Assembly: GCA_024642065.1 (NCBI GenBank)
Contig: JAHEBW010000003.1
Location: 1-58,102 of the forward strand
Direction: 5' to 3'
DNA length: 58,102 bases
DNA from: Polynucleobacter sp.
GTDB taxonomy: Bacteria; Pseudomonadota; Gammaproteobacteria; Burkholderiales; Burkholderiaceae
Positions 18,497 through 25,460 of this stretch are shown here, in pieces. Within the stretch, counting starts at the first letter, position 1, and every line of letters starts with the position of its first letter. The notes beneath the pieces were generated by a model. The model worked only from the letters and a program-made list of their open reading frames with translations. It was not told the origin of the DNA and did not search any database. A program made the position numbers and the translations under genes.

Positions 18497-19381
18497 ATGG
18501 GCTTTCAAGGCTTTTCAACAGCATTGATTGCAGCCTGTTGTATCGCCAGCCCATTAGCTCACTCACAACCATCTGAACAAAGCTTTCCACAACGCATCAT
18601 TACAGTTGCGCCTCACCTGAGCGAAATGGTGGATGCCGCAGGTGGAGCAGAACGGTTGGTTGGCGTGAGTGCCTACAGCAACTTTCCAGAATCAGTCAAA
18701 AAACTTCCCATCACCAGCGACTCCAGATCGGTTGATCTAGAGAGAATGAAACAATTAAAGCCAGATTTAATTATTTATTGGCGCGGCGGCATGCCTGAAA
18801 CTCAGATTGAGTCGATTAAAAAAACTTTCAGCTCAACAGGCAATAAGGGGCAAGCAGCCACTCAAATTATTTCTGTAGAACCAAAGAGATTGATTGATAT
18901 CGCTAAAGATATTGAAGCCATCGGAAAAGTCTTGGGCACTCAAGCTATTGCCAATAAAAATGCAAAAGAATTCAGCGCTCAAATAGCGGCACTAAAAAGC
19001 AAATACCAATCTTCCAATAAAAGAAAGGTCCGGGTTTTCTATCAAGTGTGGTCACAACCTCTGATGACACTTAACCAAGATCACTTGATTGCTGACATTA
19101 TTCAAATCTGTGGTGGCGAGCAATTATTTGCAAAAGAAAAGTTGCTGGTGCCCACCGTAAGTCGTGAGGCAGTTGTTGCAGCCAACCCAGAAATCATTTT
19201 CACAGCGACTGATAGCTCGAGTATGAAAGTTGATTGGTCAATGTGGACCTCGATCCCACAATTGGCAGCCAGTAAAAATAAGGCTTTCATAGCCTTAGAT
19301 GGGGACATGATCAGTAGACCATCACCCAGAATTATTCAGGGCGCTAATAAGATTTGTTCAGAAATCGACAAAATCCGCTAA
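18497..19381 (+). CDS. btuF: Periplasmic cobalamin-binding protein, BtuF-like
   Basis: Likely substrate-binding protein of the B12 ABC importer. The 294-residue product has a Sec signal peptide (cleavage near AHS) and a class III binding fold: RIITVAPHLSEMVDAAGG (about 33-50), LVGVSAYSNFPESVKKLP, the DLERMKQLKPDLIIYW lobe, and a C-terminal lobe with NPEIIFTATD. I chose the ATG at 18497; a GTG precedes it directly. It is convergent with btuCD, its presumed partners, and is not downstream of the riboswitch, so its expression is probably tied to panC. Iron-complex binding is the alternative, but the neighbouring riboswitch favours cobalamin. Confidence 0.88.
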   Translation: MGFQGFSTALIAACCIASPLAHSQPSEQSFPQRIITVAPHLSEMVDAAGGAERLVGVSAYSNFPESVKKLPITSDSRSVDLERMKQLKPDLIIYWRGGMPETQIESIKKTFSSTGNKGQAATQIISVEPKRLIDIAKDIEAIGKVLGTQAIANKNAKEFSAQIAALKSKYQSSNKRKVRVFYQVWSQPLMTLNQDHLIADIIQICGGEQLFAKEKLLVPTVSREAVVAANPEIIFTATDSSSMKVDWSMWTSIPQLAASKNKAFIALDGDMISRPSPRIIQGANKICSEIDKIR

Positions 19382-19402
19382 AACCGCTTACTTCAATACG
19401 AG

Positions 19403-20188
19403 TTAGGCAGCGACGTAAATAATTTGGCCAGTGGAAGTTCTTGCTTCCACGATGGGATGACCTAGTGATTTTTCTAAATTAGCTGGATTAACAATCTCAG
19501 CAACTGTGCCTGAAAGGTAAGAAGCATCATCAAGCAACAATAAAGCATGCGTGAAGCCACGGCCAATCAATCCAATCTCATGCAAACTGGCGATGATAGT
19601 TTGGCCACAAGATTCGCTTCGTTCAACCAAGGTATTTAAGAGAGTGATTTGATGCCCAACATCCAAATGTGATGTTGGCTCATCCAAAATTAAAGCTCGA
19701 GTATTTTGCGCAAAGCAAGCAGCCAAAGCCACTCTTTGACGCTCACCTCCTGATAAGTTTTGCCATTGGGATAAAGCCAAATGCTGAACATCACATAGAG
19801 CTAAGGCACTCATAGCCAACTCTAACCGTTCTACACCAGATTCTTCTTGATGCCAAGGCCACCTAGCAGCTAGAACTGCATCAATGGCTCTTAATCCAAC
19901 ACCCCCAATAGGCGACTGCTCAGCATATCCTCGAATCTTTGCAAGACCCTCTGGATCAAAATTAAATAATGACTGCCCTTGCCAAAAAACATCACCTGGA
20001 GCGGTGTTCTCTTGAACCCCTGCAATGATTCTTAATAAAGTTGATTTGCCAGCGCCATTTCGTCCAATCAAACACCAGCGCTCCCCTTCTCTGACAGTCC
20101 AGTTCAGATCTTTAATTAAAGTTCTTCCCGGAACTTGAATATCTAAATTCTTAGTTTCTAAAATAATAGAAGAGGATGATTGGTTCAT
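19403..20188 (-). CDS. btuD: Cobalamin ABC transporter ATP-binding protein
   Basis: ATPase driving B12 uptake with BtuC and BtuF. The 261-residue protein has Walker A GRNGAGKST (about 38-46), the ABC signature NLSGGERQR, and Walker B ALILDEPTSHLD. The ATG at 20188 overlaps the btuC stop by one base (TAATG) and has GGAG 6 bp upstream; the frame extends to a TTG four codons earlier, which I reject. Last gene of the riboswitch-controlled btuB-btuC-btuD operon. By family alone it could serve ferric siderophores. Confidence 0.92.
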   Translation of the reverse strand: MNQSSSSIILETKNLDIQVPGRTLIKDLNWTVREGERWCLIGRNGAGKSTLLRIIAGVQENTAPGDVFWQGQSLFNFDPEGLAKIRGYAEQSPIGGVGLRAIDAVLAARWPWHQEESGVERLELAMSALALCDVQHLALSQWQNLSGGERQRVALAACFAQNTRALILDEPTSHLDVGHQITLLNTLVERSESCGQTIIASLHEIGLIGRGFTHALLLLDDASYLSGTVAEIVNPANLEKSLGHPIVEARTSTGQIIYVAA

Positions 20189-21147
20189 TAGGAGCTCCAA
20201 TGCCTCAATCTAGACAAAAGCCATAAGAAACTAGGTACGCCAATCAAAGCAGTAATGACGCCTACTGGCAATTGAGCTGGGGCAATGATGGTTCTTGCAA
20301 ACATATCAGATAGAACCAAGAAAGAGCCCCCCAACAATGCAGAGGCGGGTAATAAGAATTTTTGATCTGGTCCGTGCTGTTTAATGATTAAAGCTCTTAA
20401 AACATGCGGCACCAATAAGCCAACAAAGCCGATCGAACCCGCAATAGATACTGCAGCCGCAGCAGAAAGAGCTGATAAGAAAACCATCATCCACTGTATA
20501 TAAGTAACATCAATACCCAAAGTAATTGCCTTATCAGTGCCCAATTGCAGTAAATGAATTTTTGGTGATAGCTTCCACACAATCAATAACACTGAAAGCC
20601 ACACACCTAAGACAGCACCCACAGCTTCTAAGCTTGTAACTGAATCCAAGTCGCCCATGAGCCAGTGAATCATTCCTGGCATAGCCACATTAGAAGCAAA
20701 AGCAATCATCAAGGTGCTTATAGCTCCACATCCAGTGGCAATCATGACTCCAGCTAACAATAGTCTTGATGGATGAGTAGCATATCCACCCACCAAACCC
20801 CAAAGTAGCAACATCACCACAACCGCACCCAACCAGGCACCACCAGCAACCCAAAATGTTCCAGCACCGCCTAGCATTAAAACTGCCAATGCGCCCACTG
20901 AAGCACCGCCTGAGACCCCCAGAACCGATGGCTCAGCTAAAGGGTTACGAGTGAGTACTTGTAAAAGACTACCTGACATCGCTAAGAGGCCTCCAACAGC
21001 AAACGCTGCAAGAACTCTGGGTAGTCTTAATTGGTAAATGATGGTGGCATCGGCATTAGAAACGCTACCGATAGATAAAGCTAAAGCCATCGATGCTAGC
21101 GAAAAAATCGCTAGCAAGATAAATAAGATGGCTTTAGATGGTTTCAT
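20188..21147 (-). CDS. btuC: Cobalamin ABC transporter permease (FecCD family)
   Basis: Inner-membrane permease of the B12 importer. The 319-residue protein has the multi-helix FecCD pattern with LRLPRVLAAFAVGGLLAMSG split around helix 2, the conserved NPLAEPSVLGVSGGASVGAL, GSIGFVGLLVPH, and a C-terminal PVGVITALIGVPSFLWLL. It overlaps btuB upstream and btuD downstream by single bases (TAATG at both), so the three are tightly coupled. Confidence 0.93.
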   Translation of the reverse strand: MKPSKAILFILLAIFSLASMALALSIGSVSNADATIIYQLRLPRVLAAFAVGGLLAMSGSLLQVLTRNPLAEPSVLGVSGGASVGALAVLMLGGAGTFWVAGGAWLGAVVVMLLLWGLVGGYATHPSRLLLAGVMIATGCGAISTLMIAFASNVAMPGMIHWLMGDLDSVTSLEAVGAVLGVWLSVLLIVWKLSPKIHLLQLGTDKAITLGIDVTYIQWMMVFLSALSAAAAVSIAGSIGFVGLLVPHVLRALIIKQHGPDQKFLLPASALLGGSFLVLSDMFARTIIAPAQLPVGVITALIGVPSFLWLLSRLRHWSS

Positions 21148-23171
21148 TATTTGAAAGTGTATCTAGTTGTTAAAAATATTGCGCGTGGATCTGAAGGATA
21201 GTAATAGTAGCTATAGCCACTTCCTCCAGTTGGTAAAGTTACAAATCCATATCCACCATAGTTTGCATACCGCTTATCAAAGATGTTTTTTAAATTAATG
21301 GAAGATTCCCATGCACCGTACCTATAGATGGCATTTAAATCGACCGTTGTAAATGATGGCATTTTGTTCAAAGTATTGTTTTCGTCGCCATCATATCTTT
21401 GAGAACCAACATAGTTCACATAACTTGTATATGTGACATTTGATTTTGGTTTATAGGAGACACCCAAAGAAGAGGTTATCTTAGGAACGAGCGCTACATC
21501 TCTTCCATCAAATGTCCCAGACTTGTATTTAGCTGTTTGAAGATTTAACTTTGGCATGAATGCCCAGCTTGGAGAAAGCTTGAGGTGAGCATTTGCTACA
21601 GCACCCAATCTACGGATATCTGCTGAATTAATATTTTCACCAGATCCATTGTCATATCTAATCTCATTTGAACTATCCATCTGATAAACAGATAAACCCA
21701 ATTTCTGCTGATTGACTAACAACCATTCTCCACCAAACTCAACTGTATTGTTTTTCTGTGGAGCCAATATTCCTGAAAAGACTCTATGCCCTGCCCATGG
21801 AGGACTTGAGTCATATGTCATACCCCAATATTCATCAATATTGGCAAAACGATAGGAGTTATTTACCTTTGCAAAAACTTTTTGTTGATTAGATGAACCG
21901 TATCGATAATTTAAAGCCACATCTGAAGCATTGGCAGATTGAGTCTTTTCGGCATTACTTGAACCTGTATCACTCTTATAGTCATAAGCGACTGCATCTT
22001 GCGTTTGCTTTCTGTAGCCACCTAGCAGATCCAACTGGGCTGTCAAAGGAAATCTGTGCGTTAAATAATAAGATTTGTTTGTGAGATTGGCTTTCTGAAT
22101 ACTTCCTGTGTTTGTAACAAAGGAGCCCATTGACTGAGAGTAGTCAAATCCCAATACTGATTCGCCAAGCGCTCCCCAAGATTTTTTATATCTAGGCATG
22201 AAATCGAAACCCCACTTATCGTAAACAGTACTCTTATCAGCTAAATTGGGCGTATATTGAGTTGAACCTGAATCCTTGTATGAAAACTCTGCCTCAAAAA
22301 AATCTTGCTGCCCGAGTGATTTAACTGCTCCCAGGGTGATTGCTGTTCCATTAACAACATTTTTATCGTTCACATTATTAAACTTAACTGCCCTTGGATT
22401 TCCTTGCCCAACCTGCCCCAAAACGCCACCCGGGGTTCCATAAGATTGAGAACCAAACAATCCCTCCAGAAATACTTTATCTACGTTACTTAGATAATGA
22501 GTTAAACCAGTTTTAAATACACCCTGCCTAGATTGAGAGTTATCTCTCCATCCATCATTATTTGAAGCAGAGAAATTAATATCTAATTTTGTATTATTTG
22601 CTTTTGCAGCATAACTACCTGATGTAAGAACTGTGCCAAAACTACCTACTGTAGCCGCCACGGTAGGAGGTAGAACCTTATCTGAGCGCGTGATGATATT
22701 AACCACACCGCCAACCGCCTTATCACCATATTGAACACTGCCACTACCATTCAGAATTTCAATTCTTTCAATCGAGCTCAAAGGAATTGATTCCCAGCGG
22801 GCTGCGCCGCTATCAATTGGATTCAGCCTTTGACCATCAATCAAAATTAAAGTGTTGTCTTTAGCGCTAGCGCCAAAACCTCTCATGTCCACAGTTGCAC
22901 CAACACCTAATTGACCGCCATTTAAATTTCGCACATTTAAATTGCCTATTTGAGCCAAAGCTTCAGTAACGCTAGTAGCACCACTTTCCTTAATCTCTTG
23001 TTTTGTAATTACACCGATGAGAGCCGGGATCTCCTTGTTATCTTCAGCAAATCTAGACGCCGAAATAATGACTGGATTAAGCTCAGAATTATTACTTTGA
23101 GCATGCGCCGGAGTGAGGGCTGCAAAAATACCTGCGCAAGCGAGCGCAATCTTGGTTGGTTTTATAAACAT
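21147..23171 (-). CDS. btuB: TonB-dependent vitamin B12 receptor
   Basis: Outer-membrane receptor for cobalamin. The 674-residue protein has a signal peptide cleaved near AHA-QSNN, a TonB box-like NPVIISASRF, a plug domain with ATVDMRGFGASAKDNTLIL in two blocks and GSVQYGDKAVGGVVNIIT, and a beta barrel ending in aromatic TTRYTFK. The frame is open upstream through the riboswitch, but the ATG at 23171 is the only start giving a signal peptide, with GGAA nearby. A cobalamin riboswitch lies directly upstream, supporting the substrate. The barrel and receptor are shorter than average TonB receptors but normal for BtuB (E. coli 614). Confidence 0.94.
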   Translation of the reverse strand: MFIKPTKIALACAGIFAALTPAHAQSNNSELNPVIISASRFAEDNKEIPALIGVITKQEIKESGATSVTEALAQIGNLNVRNLNGGQLGVGATVDMRGFGASAKDNTLILIDGQRLNPIDSGAARWESIPLSSIERIEILNGSGSVQYGDKAVGGVVNIITRSDKVLPPTVAATVGSFGTVLTSGSYAAKANNTKLDINFSASNNDGWRDNSQSRQGVFKTGLTHYLSNVDKVFLEGLFGSQSYGTPGGVLGQVGQGNPRAVKFNNVNDKNVVNGTAITLGAVKSLGQQDFFEAEFSYKDSGSTQYTPNLADKSTVYDKWGFDFMPRYKKSWGALGESVLGFDYSQSMGSFVTNTGSIQKANLTNKSYYLTHRFPLTAQLDLLGGYRKQTQDAVAYDYKSDTGSSNAEKTQSANASDVALNYRYGSSNQQKVFAKVNNSYRFANIDEYWGMTYDSSPPWAGHRVFSGILAPQKNNTVEFGGEWLLVNQQKLGLSVYQMDSSNEIRYDNGSGENINSADIRRLGAVANAHLKLSPSWAFMPKLNLQTAKYKSGTFDGRDVALVPKITSSLGVSYKPKSNVTYTSYVNYVGSQRYDGDENNTLNKMPSFTTVDLNAIYRYGAWESSINLKNIFDKRYANYGGYGFVTLPTGGSGYSYYYYPSDPRAIFLTTRYTFK

Positions 23172-23201
23172 AGGATAGATTTCCAAAAAATAATGGTCTC
23201 T

Positions 23202-23466
23202 GGCCTGTTCCCCCGCAGGCACGGAACCCTCATAATTAAGCAACGTCCCCGTAGCTCAATTAACTATTCCAGGCCGGTATCCGGGCTTGCGAACCTAACT
23301 CAATGACCTTCCCAGCTTGCGCCAGTGGTATATCGATTGAGCCTACACCTTCGTGTGTTCGCTTACCGTTGCGGGGGCAGCACAGGTTATCCTTTAATTA
23401 TTCAATTAAGAAAGACCCCTGTTTCCCGTTTAACTTTGGTAGATTCCCTACCAAGAGCACCTAAGA
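23202..23466 (-). promoter_or_regulatory. Cobalamin (adenosylcobalamin-type) riboswitch
   Basis: The minus-strand leader of btuB carries the class consensus in order: AGGTGCTC (about 23464-23457), GGGAAACAGG, CCTGTGCTGCCCCCGCAACGG split around 23386-23366, CCACTGG, GCTGGGAAGG, and the B12 box AAGCCCGGATACCGGCCTGG (23288-23269). Downstream, a hairpin GCCTG-CGGGGGAA-CAGGC (23221-23204) exposes a loop complementary to the CCCCCGC stretch, the expected L5-L13 kissing interaction. It probably represses btuB-btuC-btuD by masking translation initiation when B12 is plentiful. This fills the 321-bp gap 23172-23492. Confidence 0.96.
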
Positions 23467-23492
23467 ACGAAACTAGTATATACAATATAGCT

Positions 23493-23729
23493 ATGTCAGA
23501 ACTTACAAACAACTCACATACTCGTTTGCAAGATAGTCTTGTGCGCTTAGAAGGTAAAACTAAGGCACTTTTGACTGCCGTTGAGCAAACTCATAAAGAG
23601 CGCCTGGCGCTAGAAGATAAGATTGAAGATGCTCAAAATCGCATCCAAAATATCTTGAATAAATTGCCTAGCCCTGGCGACACAGGTCAACTTGATCTTC
23701 TAGCCTCCGCTCCAGAAGGTGACAAATGA
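23493..23729 (+). CDS. Small coiled-coil protein, TIGR02449/ZapB-like
   Basis: A 78-residue cytosolic protein with a long central coiled coil (about residues 10-50, LVRLEGKTKALLTAVEQTHK continuing). It matches by context and shape the TIGR02449 family, encoded directly upstream of zapA in beta- and gamma-proteobacteria and thought to act as a ZapB-like division-ring factor. The ATG at 23493 is used; the open frame upstream lies in the riboswitch region. It overlaps zapA by four bases (ATGA). Its promoter must overlap that of the divergent riboswitch transcript within a few tens of bases. Confidence 0.82.
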   Translation: MSELTNNSHTRLQDSLVRLEGKTKALLTAVEQTHKERLALEDKIEDAQNRIQNILNKLPSPGDTGQLDLLASAPEGDK

Positions 23730-24076
23730 GCCAACATCGCATCGAAATTACTCTAGCTGGTCAAAAGTTTGCATTTGCAACAACACCAGAACATGAAACC
23801 AGCCTTCGTGCTGCCGCGGCTATTGTTGATGAACAATTAGAAGCAGCACTATCAGCTGGCAACCGCAGCATTGAGCGCGCCGCCATCATGACAGCCATTA
23901 AATTAGCCGGCGACTTGCAAGCTGCAAAAATGAATCTCAGTCAAACAGAGAATCCAGGGGCTAGCGTTGATCAAATCACTCTATTGCAAAATAAAGTCGA
24001 TGAGATCCAAGCTTCTGTAGACACTGCACTGAAACTGCTTTCCCTACCTGGCACGCCAAGGCCAATAGTTCCTTGA
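23726..24076 (+). CDS. zapA: Cell division protein ZapA
   Basis: Binds and cross-links FtsZ filaments at the division ring. The 116-residue protein has the family pattern IEITLAGQKFAFATTPEHE at the N-terminus, the LRAAAAIVDEQL helix, and a C-terminal coiled coil ending with ETALKLLSL-like residues. It overlaps the small coiled-coil gene upstream and its stop lies at the 5' edge of the 6S RNA, the usual zapA-ssrS order in proteobacteria. Confidence 0.93.
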   Translation: MSQHRIEITLAGQKFAFATTPEHETSLRAAAAIVDEQLEAALSAGNRSIERAAIMTAIKLAGDLQAAKMNLSQTENPGASVDQITLLQNKVDEIQASVDTALKLLSLPGTPRPIVP

Positions 24077-24252
24077 ACCGATGCGCAAGCATCTGGCGTG
24101 GGCCATATAGTGTGGGCGCGAGCGCCTCGTTGCTCATAGAGCATTACTTCGGGTAATGTTCTCCCTGAAAAACTTGGTGCACCCGAAGCATTATTGCCAT
24201 GCCGCCTTGAACCTACTGGGTTCAGGATGACGGCCTAGCGACCAAGGTGGGG
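24069..24252 (+). ncRNA. ssrS: 6S RNA
   Basis: Regulator of sigma-70 RNA polymerase. The gap after zapA holds the 6S hallmarks: the 3' arm hairpin CCTTGAACC-tact-GGGTTCAGG (about 24205-24226) as in E. coli 6S, the 5' segment GATGCGCAAGCATC, a UUCG-capped hairpin around 24141-24159, and a closing stem pairing CCTTG (24071-24075) with CAAGG (24243-24247). Position directly after zapA is the conserved proteobacterial location. Ends are approximate; the 5' end may overlap the zapA stop codon. It accounts for nearly all of the 202-bp gap. Confidence 0.87.
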
Positions 24253-24278
24253 AATTCTATTAATAGAAGGAGACTGGC

Positions 24279-24590
24279 ATGCGCATCAATCAAATTTTAA
24301 AAATCCAATTACTTCTCACCTCATGTCTTTTAGGTGGCTTTGCTCAGGCAGCAGATATCCAAAATGGCAAAACACTGCATCAAGCGAAATGCTATCAATG
24401 CCATGCTGAAAAATCTGGTCTTGGTAACGGCGATGTGATTTACACCCGCCTAGATCGAAAAGCGAAAGACTTAGCAAAAGTTAAAAGTATGGTTGCCATG
24501 TGCAACACAGAGCTTCGTCTAGATTTATTCCCTGAGGATGAGGCTGACCTTGTCGCCTACATCAATCAACAATTTTATAAATACAAATAA
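24279..24590 (+). CDS. Small periplasmic c-type cytochrome
   Basis: A 103-residue protein with a signal peptide (cleavage near AQA, residue 24) and one heme-binding motif CYQCH (Cys38, Cys41, His42). The distal ligand is probably a Met in VKSMVAMCNTE. A strong AGAAGGAG precedes the ATG. It is a generic mono-heme cytochrome c; the electron donor and acceptor are unknown. The TSUP transporter gene follows after 12 bp, so a joint role in sulfur-compound handling is possible, but unproven. Confidence 0.9.
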   Translation: MRINQILKIQLLLTSCLLGGFAQAADIQNGKTLHQAKCYQCHAEKSGLGNGDVIYTRLDRKAKDLAKVKSMVAMCNTELRLDLFPEDEADLVAYINQQFYKYK

Positions 24591-24602
24591 AGAGAACTTC
24601 GC

Positions 24603-25424
24603 ATGACCCTGATACAAATTATTGCTTTAGTTCTCTTAGGCGCTTGCACAGGGTTTGCAGCGGGTTTATTAGGTATTGGCGGGGGCATGATTCTGGTCCC
24701 ATTCCTAACGTTTTTGTTTTCAATTTATGGCTTCCCCGCAGAAGTGATCGTTCATGTGGCTATTGCCACATCAATGGCTACCATTCTTTTTACTTCACTC
24801 TCGTCAGTGAGAGCCCATCACAAACGCGGCGCAGTTCGCTGGGACATAGTTTTAACTTTGGCGCCAGGCATATTGATTGGCGGACTATTAGGTGGTGGCA
24901 AGTTATTCGCTTTACTAAAAACATCTTGGCTCTCGTTTATTTTTGCAGGATTTGTAGGCTTCTCTGCGTACCAAATGCTCATGAATAAAAAACCACAACC
25001 TAGCCGCACACTACCAGGTAAAACTGGTATGTTGGGCGTTGGAACATTTATTGGATTTTTATCAAGTCTAGTTGGTGCTGGCGGTGGTTTTGTTTCTGTA
25101 CCGTTTATGACATGGTGCAATGTGGCTATGCACAACGCAGTAGCTACCTCAGCAGCCCTTGGCTTCCCGATAGCTCTCGCTAGTGCCATTGGTTATGTTA
25201 TCAGCGGCTACGGAAACCCCAACCTTCCAGAGGGATCATTGGGTTATGTGTACTTACCCGCTCTTCTTTGTATTGCACTAGCAAGTGTGATGACAGCCCC
25301 TTTAGGCGCCAAGGTAGCTCATCAACTGAATGTAGCTCAACTTAAAAGAGTATTTGCCATTGTTTTAATTTGTCTATCTGGCTATATGCTCAACAAAGGT
25401 CTCACAAGCCTAGGTCTTTATTAA
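24603..25424 (+). CDS. TSUP-family (TauE/SafE) transporter
   Basis: A 273-residue inner-membrane protein with the TauE/SafE repeat: two similar halves each with a glycine-rich helix turn (AAGLLGIGGGMILVPFL near residues 18-34 and SLVGAGGGFVSVPF near 156-169). The family exports sulfite, sulfoacetate or other small organosulfur anions, and some members move metals. It is co-directional with the small cytochrome c. It is not close in sequence pattern to the cys-cluster TSUP at 43964-44755, so the two are likely of different specificity. Confidence 0.9.
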   Translation: MTLIQIIALVLLGACTGFAAGLLGIGGGMILVPFLTFLFSIYGFPAEVIVHVAIATSMATILFTSLSSVRAHHKRGAVRWDIVLTLAPGILIGGLLGGGKLFALLKTSWLSFIFAGFVGFSAYQMLMNKKPQPSRTLPGKTGMLGVGTFIGFLSSLVGAGGGFVSVPFMTWCNVAMHNAVATSAALGFPIALASAIGYVISGYGNPNLPEGSLGYVYLPALLCIALASVMTAPLGAKVAHQLNVAQLKRVFAIVLICLSGYMLNKGLTSLGLY

Positions 25425-25460
25425 TTTCATAGCTCAAGCTCTTTGCTTGCAAGATACATC

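Noticed and set aside
23172..23243. Upstream extension of the btuB frame
   Set aside because: It runs through the riboswitch expression platform and lacks a signal peptide; the ATG at 23171 gives one.
23325..23492. Upstream extension of the coiled-coil gene frame
   Set aside because: It covers the riboswitch aptamer on the opposite strand and is Arg/Leu-rich noise; the ATG at 23493 suits the family length.
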